Source: an uncultured Oscillospiraceae bacterium | GTDB taxonomy: Bacteria; Bacillota; Clostridia; Oscillospirales; Oscillospiraceae | Direction: 5' to 3' | DNA length: 41,110 nt | Assembly: GCA_948766235.1 (NCBI GenBank) | Contig: CAQCFX010000011.1 | Coordinates: 1-41,110 of the forward strand | In this document: positions 1 to 8,025 of the stretch, in pieces | How positions within the stretch are numbered: position 1 is the first letter of the stretch | How the letters are laid out: each line of letters begins with the position of its first letter | Program-made: the position numbers and the translations under genes | Notes under the pieces: model-generated | The model's input: only the letters and a program-made list of their open reading frames with translations | Databases searched by the model: none | Told to the model about the DNA's origin: nothing

Positions 1-180
<180 letters not shown>

Positions 181-379
181 ATGGTATCTATACAGCTAAA
201 GCTGCACAAACCAAAATACTGAAACTTTTCCAAGCTTCATTTTAGAATTGATGAGACCCTTCATTTCACTGTCTTTCGACAGTTTCCTGAAGGACTCAAG
301 TCCTTCTGGTGCTTTCTCGTTTCTTCGTTGTTTAATTTACAAGGTGCAAGCCCGTTTCGCTTTCGCCGGACAGTGACTT

Positions 380-408
380 ATTTTAGCACATCGCCACCCG
401 CTTGTCAA
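380..408 (-). promoter_or_regulatory. rRNA operon promoter, proximal (P3)
   Basis: On the minus strand TTGACA (408-403) and TAAAAT (385-380) are separated by 17 bases, an excellent vegetative sigma factor promoter. An A-rich CGAAAAAAGG stretch sits just upstream of the -35 box, like an UP element. It is the closest of three similar promoters to the 16S gene, about 200 bases upstream of it. Confidence 0.85.
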
Positions 409-491
409 GTCCTTTTTTCGTTTCCGGCTCAAATTCCTTTGGCCTTTTGTTTCTCGAACTTTCACTATCGCGTTATCCGTCGAACTTTTTT

Positions 492-520
492 AGTTTACCA
501 CGCATTCCGTCATTTGTCAA
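492..520 (-). promoter_or_regulatory. rRNA operon promoter, middle (P2)
   Basis: TTGACA (520-515) and TAAACT (497-492) on the minus strand with a 17-base spacer. The upstream flank again has the A-rich CGAAAAAAG motif. It lies 112 bases upstream of P3, so the promoter unit looks duplicated. Confidence 0.82.
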
Positions 521-595
521 GAACTTTTTTCGATCCCTCGAAATTTTCTTAACCGCCGAGTTCAGGCGCAGCTCCTGTCTCACAGGCGCTCGATT

Positions 596-624
596 ATATT
601 ACCAGCTTTCCCTCGTCTTGTCAA
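596..624 (-). promoter_or_regulatory. rRNA operon promoter, distal (P1)
   Basis: TTGACA (624-619) and TAATAT (601-596) on the minus strand with a 17-base spacer; an overlapping TATAAT gives a 20-base spacer and is less likely. An A-rich tract with CGAAAAAAG lies upstream. Together with P2 and P3 it fills the roughly 490-base gap between 16S rRNA and ruvX, which holds no gene that I can support. Confidence 0.78.
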
Positions 625-668
625 TACCCTTTTTCGTCTTTTTTCGATTTTGCGCATGGCGCAGTATA

Positions 669-697
669 TTGACACATCATATTCCCCATGATACACT
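669..697 (+). promoter_or_regulatory. Promoter for ruvX
   Basis: TTGACA (669-674), a 17-base spacer and TACACT (692-697) on the plus strand, about 35 bases before the ruvX start. It is divergent from the rRNA promoters. Confidence 0.7.
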
Positions 698-730
698 TTT
701 AATTACAAAGGATGCAAATGGGGTGATTCG

Positions 731-1150
731 TTGCGCATAATGGCAATCGACTACGGAGATGCCCGCACAGGCGTGGCAGTTTCCGACGCCGCGGGACTGC
801 TGACGGGGTATACCACCGTCATCCAGGGCCGCCAGCCGGAGCGGGTGGCGGAGGAAATCGCCGCCCTCGCAGCTCAGCGCCAGGCGGACGAGCTGGTGAT
901 GGGCTTCCCCCGGAATATGGACGGCACCGAGGGACCTCGGGCGGAGCTGTACCGCGCCTTCGCCGCTTTGGTGGAGGAGAAAGCGGGCATGCCGGTGCGG
1001 CTGTGGGACGAGCGGCGCACTACCATTGAAGCCCATCAGATTCTCCACGCCTCGGGGAAGAAGATGAAGGCCCACAGGAAGAACGTGGACGCGGTTGCCG
1101 CGTCCCTTATCCTGGAAGGGTATCTCGCCTGGCGCTCGCGCAACCCGTAA
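731..1150 (+). CDS. ruvX: Putative pre-16S rRNA nuclease / Holliday junction resolvase-like YqgF (RuvX)
   Basis: This 139-residue protein has the usual length of the YqgF/RuvX family, an RNase H-fold nuclease of the cytoplasm. In E. coli YqgF takes part in 16S rRNA 5' end processing; a Holliday junction role was proposed from its fold. The N-terminal strand MAIDYGDARTGVAVSD carries the first catalytic Asp, and the C-terminal KNVDAVAASLILEGYL carries the last one. The start is taken as TTG at 731, placed after GGGGTG; an ATG at 740 is the alternative. A consensus promoter lies just upstream. The gene stands next to an rRNA operon running the other way, which fits but does not prove the rRNA role. 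Confidence 0.9.
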   Translation: MRIMAIDYGDARTGVAVSDAAGLLTGYTTVIQGRQPERVAEEIAALAAQRQADELVMGFPRNMDGTEGPRAELYRAFAALVEEKAGMPVRLWDERRTTIEAHQILHASGKKMKAHRKNVDAVAASLILEGYLAWRSRNP

Positions 1151-1190
1151 AGAAAGCCGCGCCTATTCTGTCTGTGTCCATTCCCCCTAA

Positions 1191-1234
1191 AAGGCCGCCA
1201 GCCGATTTCATGTCGGTGTGGCGGCCTTACTTTA
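1191..1234. terminator. Bidirectional terminator between ruvX and tmcAL
   Basis: AAGGCCGCCA (1191-1200) pairs perfectly with TGGCGGCCTT (1219-1228). T-rich DNA follows on the plus side, and on the minus side the hairpin is followed by TTTTAGG. It can end both convergent transcripts, ruvX and tmcAL. Confidence 0.8.
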
Positions 1235-1243
1235 TACATATAA

Positions 1244-2368
1244 TTATCTTAGCATCACCGGACTGGTGGTCCACTCCAGCCCGCAGGGACCGGGAGCTTT
1301 TTGGCAAAGGGCGTACAGGTCGGTACACCGAGCCTCCCGCTCCAGCAGGGGCAGGCCCCGGCCATGGGCGGGCTTGGTGAGCACGGGCAGGGCGACGGTG
1401 GTTTTCATCCGCCGCAGAAGCTCCCGCCCCCTGGCGTTGGCCCCCAGCACCCGCAGATAGGGTGGGGCGGCGGGCCGGTCCTTTTCCCGCAGCCCCAGCG
1501 CCCCCCACAGCACGGCGCGGCGGATGCGAGCGTGGGCGTAGCGCTTGGTTTTGGCCAGGGCGTATACCTCCTCCACCGTCCGGCCCCGGCGGGCGGCGCG
1601 GTACAGCCGGTGGGACAGCCCCTCCCCGCAGTCGGGCAGGGCGGCAAAGTCCCCCTCATCCATGCTGCGCAGAGCGGACAGCACCCAGCGCGCGCCCCAG
1701 CGCAGGCCGGCGGGGTTGGCGGCGGGCAGCGTTCCATTTAAAATCTGTTCCCGCACAAAGGAGGCGGAGGGGTATTGAGGGTGATTCCCGCCGTCGTGGC
1801 CCGCCCCCGTCCGGGGGATGACCACGGGCCGAATGGAGCTGTCCAGGGCGTTCAGCGCCCGGATATACTCCACGCCCAGGTTATTGTTGGGCCCGGAGAG
1901 CAGCCCGGCCGGCTCCGGCCCCAGCAGCTCCTCCACCGCCCCGGCGCGGCAGGCGGCAAAGGGCCGGCCGGCGTCCAAACGCTTTCGCAGCGCGGCCTGG
2001 TAGCCGGGACTGTCCAGACAGGCGGCCAGGCGCTGGAGCTGTTCTGCGCCGCCCCCCTCGCCGCCAAAGGAGAGATGCGTGACCACTCCCGTGGCCGCCA
2101 GAATTCCCACCGCCCCCCGGGCGAAATGCTCCGCCGACGACACCGCCCACACCGTGGGCAGCTCCAGCACCAGGTCCGCGCCGCCCTCCAGGGCCGCGCG
2201 GGTCCGGGTCCACTTGTCGAAAACGGCGCACTCCCCCCGCTGCACAAAATTTCCGCTCATCACGGCCACGACGGCGCACTCCCCCACGGTCCGGCGGGTC
2301 TCGCGGATATGGAAAGCGTGGCCGGCGTGAAAGGGGTTATATTCCGCCACAATGCCTGCAACGTTCAT
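1244..2368 (-). CDS. tmcAL: tRNA(Met) cytidine acetate ligase (TmcAL, YlbM family)
   Basis: The 374-residue product opens with VAGIVAEYNPFHAGHAFHI, which holds the HxGH nucleotidyltransferase signature of the YlbM/DUF795 family. In Bacillus subtilis TmcAL activates acetate with ATP and forms N4-acetylcytidine at the wobble base of elongator tRNA(Met). SGNFVQRGE and the later LRWGARWVLSALRSMDE segment also fit the family. The length is slightly below the usual 400 residues. It is transcribed leftward, convergent with ruvX and divergent from ackA. In many Firmicutes ylbM lies close to acetate metabolism genes, so the ackA neighbour is expected. Confidence 0.9.
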   Translation of the reverse strand: MNVAGIVAEYNPFHAGHAFHIRETRRTVGECAVVAVMSGNFVQRGECAVFDKWTRTRAALEGGADLVLELPTVWAVSSAEHFARGAVGILAATGVVTHLSFGGEGGGAEQLQRLAACLDSPGYQAALRKRLDAGRPFAACRAGAVEELLGPEPAGLLSGPNNNLGVEYIRALNALDSSIRPVVIPRTGAGHDGGNHPQYPSASFVREQILNGTLPAANPAGLRWGARWVLSALRSMDEGDFAALPDCGEGLSHRLYRAARRGRTVEEVYALAKTKRYAHARIRRAVLWGALGLREKDRPAAPPYLRVLGANARGRELLRRMKTTVALPVLTKPAHGRGLPLLEREARCTDLYALCQKAPGPCGLEWTTSPVMLR

Positions 2369-2447
2369 CCGGGCTCCCTCCTTGTCTGCGTCGGCTTGCC
2401 ACGCCTGCCCTCCCGCTTCGATTTCTTGTCAGAAACAAGAAAAATAC

Positions 2448-2476
2448 TTGCGGGACTGCGGCCAATGTAGTATAAT
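2448..2476 (+). promoter_or_regulatory. Promoter for ackA with upstream inverted repeat
   Basis: TTGCGG, a 17-base spacer and TATAAT (2471-2476) face ackA. Just upstream (2424-2440) is an inverted repeat, CTTGT-CAGA-ACAAG, which could be an operator. The transcript would have a leader of about 175 bases containing a GTCCCCC/GGGGGAC hairpin (about 2620-2638) before the ackA ribosome binding site. Confidence 0.6.
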
Positions 2477-2659
2477 ATGTCCGTTATCGGGCGGCCTGGG
2501 GCCGTCCGGGGCTTTCGCCGCCTTTCATTATAAGCCTGAAGGCGGGGCGAAGTAAAGAAAAACCGCATAATTCTGTGGGAGGAGTTGTGCGGCACGGTTC
2601 TGACAGCCGTCAAACTTAGAGGTCCCCCGGCGGGGGACTGAGACAAAGGAGTGCGGAAC

Positions 2660-3853
2660 ATGAAAGTTCTTGTAATCAACGCCGGCAGCTCGTCCCTGAA
2701 GTACCAGCTGCTGGACACCGCCAGCCAGGAAGTGCTGGCAAAGGGCCTGTGTGAGCGCATCGGCATCGACGGGAAATTCACCTACAAGGCCCCCGGCAAG
2801 GAGACCATCGACGCCAAGGACGTGGCTATGCCCACCCATTCCGAGGCCATTCAGGCCGTGCTGGACGCCCTGGTGGACCCGGCCAACGGCGTAGTGGGCT
2901 CTATGAAGGAGATTGAGGCGGTGGGCCATCGGGTGGTCCACGGCGGCGAGACCTTTGCCCGCTCCGTGCGCATCGACGGCAAGGTGATGGCCGCGCTGGA
3001 GGAGTGCATCCCCCTGGCCCCCCTGCACAACCCCGCCAACATCACCGGCATCAAAGCGTGCACCGCCGTTATGGGTCCCGACGTGCCCCAGGTGGCCGTG
3101 TTCGACACCGCTTTCCACCAGACCATGCCCCCCGTGGCGTACACCTACGCCCTGCCCTATGAGTACTACGAGCAGGACAAGGTCCGCCGCTACGGTTTCC
3201 ACGGCACCAGCCACAAATACGTCACCCAGCGGGCGGCGGATATGCTGGGCAAGCCCATCGAGGCGCTGAAGCTCATCTCCTGCCACCTGGGCAACGGTTC
3301 CTCCATCGCCGCCGTGGCGGGGGGAAAGAGCGTGGACACCTCCATGGGCTTCACCCCCCTGGCCGGCCTGCCCATGGGCACCCGCTCCGGCGATTTGGAC
3401 GCGGGCATCCTGGAGTACCTGATGAACAAGCACGGCATGGACATCAAAGAGATGCTGGGCGTGCTCAACAAGAAGTCGGGCGTACAGGGCGTGTCCGGCG
3501 TGTCCTCCGACTTCCGGGACCTGTGCGCCGCCGCTGAGGACGGCAACGGCCGCGCGGCCCTGGCGCTGGACCTGTTCAGCTATGGGGTGAAGAAGTATAT
3601 CGGCGCGTACGCCGCCGCCATGGGCGGGGTGGATGCCATCATCTTCACCGCCGGCGTGGGCGAGAACGACGCGCAGCAGCGCATGGCCATCGCCTCCGGC
3701 CTGGAGTTCATGGGCGTGAAGATGGACGCCGACGCCAACAACATCCGGGGCAAGGAGGCCATCATCTCCGCCATCGACTCCAAGGTGAAGGTGCTGCTCA
3801 TCCCCACCAACGAGGAACTGATGATTGCGCTGGACACCGCGGAGCTGGCCTAA
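2660..3853 (+). CDS. ackA: Acetate kinase
   Basis: A 397-residue acetate kinase, the usual full length. It interconverts acetyl phosphate plus ADP with acetate plus ATP and is the energy-yielding last step of acetate fermentation in the cytoplasm. Visible motifs are MKVLVINAGSSSLKYQ (Asn7 region), the HGTSHKYV segment, the GTRSGDLDAG phosphate-binding loop, and the C-terminal FTAGVGEN adenosine motif. The start ATG at 2660 follows AAAGGAG with good spacing; a GTG three codons upstream is less likely. No pta is adjacent; the next gene is pepT after about 210 bases. Confidence 0.97.
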   Translation: MKVLVINAGSSSLKYQLLDTASQEVLAKGLCERIGIDGKFTYKAPGKETIDAKDVAMPTHSEAIQAVLDALVDPANGVVGSMKEIEAVGHRVVHGGETFARSVRIDGKVMAALEECIPLAPLHNPANITGIKACTAVMGPDVPQVAVFDTAFHQTMPPVAYTYALPYEYYEQDKVRRYGFHGTSHKYVTQRAADMLGKPIEALKLISCHLGNGSSIAAVAGGKSVDTSMGFTPLAGLPMGTRSGDLDAGILEYLMNKHGMDIKEMLGVLNKKSGVQGVSGVSSDFRDLCAAAEDGNGRAALALDLFSYGVKKYIGAYAAAMGGVDAIIFTAGVGENDAQQRMAIASGLEFMGVKMDADANNIRGKEAIISAIDSKVKVLLIPTNEELMIALDTAELA

Positions 3854-3929
3854 ACGAAAGCCCCCGCGGAATTGACGGCGGCCGCAAGGCAGCGGCATGC
3901 TCATTGCCGCAAACGCAGTGTGTTCAAGG

Positions 3930-3962
3930 AACGGCGTGGCTTCGGTCACGCCGTTCCTAAGT
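3930..3962 (+). terminator. Hairpin after ackA
   Basis: AGGAACGGCGTG and CACGCCGTTCCT form a near-perfect 12-base stem around GCTTCGGT. No good T-run follows, so it may be a weak terminator or an mRNA-stabilising hairpin in the 214-base gap between ackA and pepT. That gap otherwise contains only the pepT ribosome binding site. Confidence 0.5.
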
Positions 3963-4067
3963 TCATCCGCCCGCCAAGCGCGGCGCATCCACAGCGCCCC
4001 CGCCGCGCAGCGCAGCCCTTGGAGAGGGGCTTCATCACTACTACATTATAATAAGGAGGCTTGTTAT

Positions 4068-5291
4068 ATGAGAGCCTGGGAACGCCTGGTGAAATACGTC
4101 CAAGTCAACACCGAATCCTCCCCGGAGACGGGGACCACCCCCTCCACCCCCTGCCAGTGGGACCTGGCAAAGCTGCTGGTGGACGAGCTGAAGGAGCTGG
4201 GGCTGGAGAGCCCCAGCGTAAACCAGCACTGCATCGTCACCGCCTGGCTGCCCGCCACCCCCGGCTGCGAGGGCGCTCCCGCCCTGGGCCTGCTGGCCCA
4301 TATGGACACCGCCCCCGCCTTTTCCGGCAAAAACGTGAATCCCATCATTCACGAAAACTACGACGGCGGCGACATCGTTTTGCCCCGCGAGGGCCGGGTC
4401 ATCCGCGCCGCCGACTTTCCCTTTCTCTCCCGGCTGAAGGGCAAAACCCTCATCACTGCCGACGGCTCCACCCTCTTAGGGGCAGATGACAAAGCGGGCA
4501 TCGCCGAGATTATGACCCTGTGCCAGCGCCTCATCTCCGAGAACCGCCCCCACGGCCGGCTGTGCGTCGCTTTCACCCCCGACGAGGAGATTGGCGAGGG
4601 CCCCGACCATTTCGACGTGGCCTCTTTCGGCGCCAAGTACGCCTATACTGTGGACGGCTCCACCCCCGGCGTCATCGCCTATGAGAACTTTAACGCCGCC
4701 TCCGCCGTGGTGGACATCACCGGCGTGTCCGTCCACCCCGGCGGGGCCAAGGGTATTATGGAAAACGCCCTGCTGATTGCCCAGGAGCTCAACGCCCTGC
4801 TGCCCCCCGACGCCGTCCCCGCCAAAACCGAGGGCTATCAGGGCTTTTTCCACCTGGACGCCCTCAACGGCACCGCCGCCTGCGCCCGGATGGAGTACAT
4901 CATCCGGGACCACGACAAGGGGGAGTTCACGGTAAAGAAGGGCCTGCTCAAGCGGGCCGCCGCTCAGGTCCAGGCGGCCCACCCCACGGCCAAAATTGAG
5001 CTCACCCTGACGGACAGCTATTTCAATATGAAGGAGCAGCTATCGGACTGTATGCACCTAATCGACAACGCCAACAAGGCCGCCCGGCTGGCCGGCCTCA
5101 CCCCCGCCGCCGAGGCCATCCGGGGCGGCACCGACGGGGCGCGGCTTTCCTACATGGGGCTGCCCTGCCCCAACCTGGGCACCGGGGGGTATAACTTCCA
5201 CGGTCCGCTGGAGCTGTGCTGCGCGGAGGAGATGGACCAGGTGGTGGACCTTCTGCTCCATATCGTGGCGCTGTACGCGGACGCGGAATAA
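4068..5291 (+). CDS. pepT: Peptidase T (tripeptide aminopeptidase)
   Basis: The 407-residue product matches the M20B metallopeptidase PepT, which removes the N-terminal residue from tripeptides in the cytoplasm using two zinc ions. LLAHMDTAPAFSG carries the first zinc His and the catalytic Asp, GADDKAGIAEI the bridging Asp, and PDEEIGEG the general base Glu and zinc Glu. GGTDGARLSYMGLP and the late NFHGPLE hold the remaining metal ligand region. The start ATG follows AAGGAGG at a spacing of nine. An open frame continues upstream to 3897, but it lacks a ribosome binding site and family similarity. Confidence 0.95.
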   Translation: MRAWERLVKYVQVNTESSPETGTTPSTPCQWDLAKLLVDELKELGLESPSVNQHCIVTAWLPATPGCEGAPALGLLAHMDTAPAFSGKNVNPIIHENYDGGDIVLPREGRVIRAADFPFLSRLKGKTLITADGSTLLGADDKAGIAEIMTLCQRLISENRPHGRLCVAFTPDEEIGEGPDHFDVASFGAKYAYTVDGSTPGVIAYENFNAASAVVDITGVSVHPGGAKGIMENALLIAQELNALLPPDAVPAKTEGYQGFFHLDALNGTAACARMEYIIRDHDKGEFTVKKGLLKRAAAQVQAAHPTAKIELTLTDSYFNMKEQLSDCMHLIDNANKAARLAGLTPAAEAIRGGTDGARLSYMGLPCPNLGTGGYNFHGPLELCCAEEMDQVVDLLLHIVALYADAE

Positions 5292-5366
5292 TTTAACACT
5301 TTATTGATTACTTTTCCGGGAGACAGGGCTATAATGATTTGAACGTCCCGAAAAGGAGGGCTTCCC

Positions 5367-6266
5367 TTGATTTACCGAAACGACCACTACGGTCCTATCG
5401 ACAAGTTCTGCTCCAGGCATCCCCGGTTCGGCATTTCCAACCTGATGCTGTACATCGCCATCGCGCAGGTGGCCATCTTCTTTCTGGACCTGTTCACCCG
5501 CGGAATGTTCAGCAGCCTGCTTGGCTTCTGGGCGCCGGACATTCTCCGGGGCCAGGTGTGGCGGCTGGTCACCTTTGTGGTGGTGCCCAACAGCTCCAAC
5601 CCCTTCTACCTGCTGCTGGGCTGCTATTTCTACTACTGGATTGGCGCCATGCTGGAGCGGGAGTGGGGCACGGCTAAGTTCAGCCTGTTCTACCTGTGCG
5701 GCATCGTGCTCTCCGCGGCGCTGGGCCTGGTGTTCAGCCTTCTTCAGTGGAACCTGATCAGCCAGTTCGACCTGCCCGGTATGTCCGTCAATCTGGCCTA
5801 CTACCTCAATCTGTCCATCTTCCTCATCATCGCCACCCTGTACGGCGAGACCCAGGTGCTGCTGCTGTTCGTCATCCCTATTAAAATCAAGTGGGCCGCT
5901 CTGATTGACGTGGTACTCATCCTGGTGGATGTCATTCAGTATGTTCAGGTGGGCTGGTGGGTGTTCGCCCTGTTCCCCCTGGCCAGCTTTATCAACTACT
6001 TCATTTTCACCTGGCCCGTATGGTCCATGAAGCTGGGCTTTGCCCGCCGCCGGGCGGACCCCCAGGTGATTAACTTCAAGCGCGCCCAGAAGCAGGCCCA
6101 GAAAAAGGCCAAGGAGACCGGCGGCTACCTCCACAAGTGCGCCGTGTGCGGCCTCACCGACCAGGACGACCCCAGCATGGAATTCCGCTACTGCTCCAAG
6201 TGCGACGGGTACTACTGCTACTGCGCCAACCACATCAACAACCACATCCACATCCGCCAGGATTAA
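5367..6266 (+). CDS. Rhomboid-like membrane protein with C-terminal zinc ribbon
   Basis: A 299-residue protein starting at TTG, placed after AAAGGAGGG. It has about six hydrophobic helices between residues 20 and 220, arranged like the rhomboid fold, including the YYWIGAMLEREWGTAKFSLFY segment seen in rhomboid-related proteins. I do not see the GxSG serine motif of active rhomboid proteases, so it is probably a pseudoprotease. The cytosolic tail has a basic stretch (KRAQKQAQKKAKE), then CAVCG and CSKC, then a Cys/His-rich end, together a zinc-binding module. The substrate and role are unknown. A TATAAT at 5330-5335 lies upstream without a good -35 box. Confidence 0.75.
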   Translation: MIYRNDHYGPIDKFCSRHPRFGISNLMLYIAIAQVAIFFLDLFTRGMFSSLLGFWAPDILRGQVWRLVTFVVVPNSSNPFYLLLGCYFYYWIGAMLEREWGTAKFSLFYLCGIVLSAALGLVFSLLQWNLISQFDLPGMSVNLAYYLNLSIFLIIATLYGETQVLLLFVIPIKIKWAALIDVVLILVDVIQYVQVGWWVFALFPLASFINYFIFTWPVWSMKLGFARRRADPQVINFKRAQKQAQKKAKETGGYLHKCAVCGLTDQDDPSMEFRYCSKCDGYYCYCANHINNHIHIRQD

Positions 6267-6300
6267 AGGGCGCTTCGGCAGCCCCATCCATTAAACCAAA

Positions 6301-6345
6301 CAGGACTTCCCCGGAAAAGCCGGGGAAGTCCTTTGCGTTTGCGTT
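6301..6345 (+). terminator. Terminator after the rhomboid-like gene
   Basis: AGGACTTCCCCGG and its complement (C)CGGGGAAGTCCT surround an AAAAG loop and are followed by TTTGCGTTT. It separates the rhomboid-like gene from feoAB. Confidence 0.75.
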
Positions 6346-6375
6346 CACCCTTCGCCCTTTCCCGCCATAGGATAG

Positions 6376-6401
6376 CTTGCGGACCGTCCGCGGGGCGGTC
6401 C
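6376..6401 (+). promoter_or_regulatory. Leader hairpin before feoA
   Basis: GCGGACC and GGTCCGC form a perfect 7-base stem about 20 bases before the feoA start. It could be an operator or an mRNA hairpin near the AAAGGAG ribosome binding site. I do not see a clear Fur or DtxR box. Confidence 0.35.
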
Positions 6402-6423
6402 GCACGGGAAAGGAGCAATTATC

Positions 6424-6693
6424 ATGTATGAGACATTGTGCTTATCCGCTCTCCCGGAGGGGGAGAGCGCTTACGTAACCCAGGTCTGCGCAGGCCCCGC
6501 CATGGACCGGCGGCTCATCGACCTGGGACTGGTTCGGGGTACCCGCGTCACCTGTGTGCTGAAAAGCCCCGCGGGGGACCCCTGCGCCTATTTGATTCGA
6601 GGGGCCCTCATCGCTCTGCGCCGGGCGGACGCGGACGGGGTGGCGCTGGAGCGCCAGGTCCAAGAGACTCCCGCCCCGGCGGTGGCCACATGA
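6424..6693 (+). CDS. feoA: Ferrous iron transport protein A
   Basis: An 89-residue SH3-like FeoA. It binds the cytoplasmic side of FeoB and is required for Fe(II) uptake in the systems tested. Typical segments are LPEGESAYVTQV, the MDRRLIDLGLVRGTRV core that most FeoA proteins share, and the late YLIRGALIALRRADA strand. It starts after GGGAAAGGAG. Its TGA stop overlaps the feoB ATG by four bases (ATGA), so the two are translationally coupled. Because feoB is cut by the prophage, FeoA probably has no full-length partner in the lysogen unless another copy exists. Confidence 0.92.
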   Translation: MYETLCLSALPEGESAYVTQVCAGPAMDRRLIDLGLVRGTRVTCVLKSPAGDPCAYLIRGALIALRRADADGVALERQVQETPAPAVAT

Positions 6694-7700
6694 AGCGGGT
6701 GGCGCTGGCCGGCAACCCCAACGTGGGCAAATCCACGGTGTTCAACGCACTGACCGGGCTTCGCCAGCACACAGGGAACTGGGCCGGCAAAACGGTGGCC
6801 ACCGCCCGGGGGGAGTACGTCTGCGGCGCGCAGCAGTTCCAGCTCATCGACCTGCCGGGCACCTATTCCCTGGCCGCCCACTCCCAGGAGGAGGCCGTGG
6901 CCCGGGATTTTATCGAGAGCGGTCAGGCGGATGCCGTGGTTGTGGTGTGCGACGCCACCTGTTTAGAGCGTAACTTGATTCTGGTGCTCCAGGTGCTGGA
7001 GCTGACGGGAAAGGTCCTGGTGTGCGTCAACCTCATGGACGAGGCGCGGCGGCTGGGCATCCAGGTGGACCTGCCCGCCCTGTCCCAGCGGCTGGGCGTA
7101 CCGGTGGTGGGGGTGTCTGCCGGCCGGGGAGAGGGCCTGGACGAGCTGAAGCAGGCCATCGCCCTGCTGGTGAACTCCAACGCCTCCGCCGTGCCCCAGC
7201 GCGCGCCCCAGGAGCGGGTGACCCTGGCCGAGCGGTACGCCGCTCAGGTGGTGCGCAGCGAAAATGCCCAGCGGCAGCGCCGCCAGCAGCGGCTGGACCA
7301 TCTGCTCACCTCCAAGACCACCGGCATTCCCCTGATGCTGCTGCTGTTCGGCGCGGTGGTGTGGCTGACGGTGGCCGGGGCCAACCTCCCCTCCGCCCTG
7401 CTCACCCAGCTGTTTGCCCGCCTGGGAGAAGTGCTGGAGGGCTGGCTGGCCGGGGCGCCGGACTGGCTGGCCGGACTGCTGCTGGACGGGGTGTACCGGG
7501 TGACCGCCTGGGTGGTGGCGGTGATGCTGCCCCCCATGGCCATTTTCTTCCCCCTGTTTACATTGCTGGAGGACCTGGGCTATCTGCCCCGGGTGGCCTT
7601 CGTCATGGATCACGCCTTTCAAAAGGCCAAAACCTGCGGAAAGCAGTGTTTGACTATGTGTATCATCTATATAATTTTGTTTTTCTTCCCATTTCTATAA
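6690..7700 (+). pseudogene. feoB: FeoB, 5' half, interrupted by the prophage
   Basis: The first 336 codons are a normal N-terminal FeoB: G-protein motif G1 GNPNVGKST (residues 8-16), G3 DLPG (54-57), G4 NLMD (114-117), then a helical GDI-like region and the first membrane helices. From about residue 324 the sequence is CGKQCLTMC, the point where intact clostridial FeoB continues with MGFGCNAAG. Here it runs into a hydrophobic tail (IIYIILFFFPFL) and a stop. The full protein is usually 600-800 residues, so the transport core is missing. The cause is prophage integration, not a point mutation, because phage DNA follows at once. The rest of feoB should lie past the right prophage end, outside the window. 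Confidence 0.9.
7640..7664. other. attL: Left prophage attachment region (attL) within feoB
   Basis: The feoB reading frame matches its family up to the codons for LTMC (7650-7661) and loses similarity right after, while base composition drops sharply. The crossover core must lie within or at the end of this stretch. The exact core cannot be fixed without the right end (attR) or an unoccupied relative. The target is a conserved membrane-helix codon block, typical of integrases that use coding-sequence sites. Confidence 0.7.
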
Positions 7701-7738
7701 ACCGCACGAAGCTGTGTTCAAAATATTTATCGCAGCAT

Positions 7739-7767
7739 TTGACAAATTATTGTCTTTGTTTTAAAAT
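7739..7767 (+). promoter_or_regulatory. Promoter of the left small-peptide RNA
   Basis: TTGACA (7739-7744), a 17-base spacer and TAAAAT (7762-7767). The expected RNA begins at about 7774 with TGTGGAAACCC. The same 11 bases begin the opposing RNA at about 8126. The leader is about 155 bases long before the small reading frame. Confidence 0.75.
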
Positions 7768-7929
7768 AGTAACTGTGGAAACCCACTATTGTCGTATAAG
7801 CAATCTGCTTCCCGATGATAGCGGCGGTATATAAAGACGGTTGCCAACCTTATCCCGCACCTGTGGGGAAAGGAGGGCCGATGTATCCACAGCCTTGCGG
7901 GAAATATTCCCAAAAGGAGGTGTCGGTAC

Positions 7930-8025
7930 ATAATCACTCTAACTTATATTGGCGACATTTGTAGTATCGCCGGCCTTGTGCTTGCGATTATCTCATTTGC
8001 TCGTTCCAATAAAAAGGAAAAGTGA
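7930..8025 (+). CDS. Putative small hydrophobic peptide (type I toxin-like) with ATA in the start position
   Basis: A 31-codon frame sits ten bases after a perfect AGGAGG (7915-7920). The peptide reads IITLTYIGDICSIAGLV, continues through one membrane helix (LAIISFA) and ends in the basic tail RSNKKEK. This is the build of small membrane toxins (TxpA, Fst, holin-like toxins) made by type I toxin-antitoxin loci of Firmicutes. The codon in the start position is ATA (7930-7932), and no ATG, GTG or TTG lies in frame upstream as far as the stop at 7819. Either a non-standard start is used, or a former ATG has mutated and the peptide is silenced. Convergent promoters and an antisense RNA surround it. 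The toxin function is inferred from layout only. Confidence 0.5.
   Translation: MITLTYIGDICSIAGLVLAIISFARSNKKEK

Noticed and set aside
2528..3988. A 486-codon open frame opposite ackA
   Set aside because: AckA is a strong full-length match on the plus strand. The opposite frame is Gly/His/Val-rich without known domains.
7600..7700. FeoB truncation as a sequencing error or simple frameshift
   Set aside because: No other frame continues FeoB, and phage-type features and a composition change follow immediately. Insertion explains it better.
7881..7964. A 27-codon ATG frame (MYPQPCGKYSQ) over the left peptide
   Set aside because: It has a GGAGGG nearby but is neither hydrophobic nor similar to known peptides, and overlaps the better frame with the perfect site. 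It might act as a leader peptide, but nothing else supports that.
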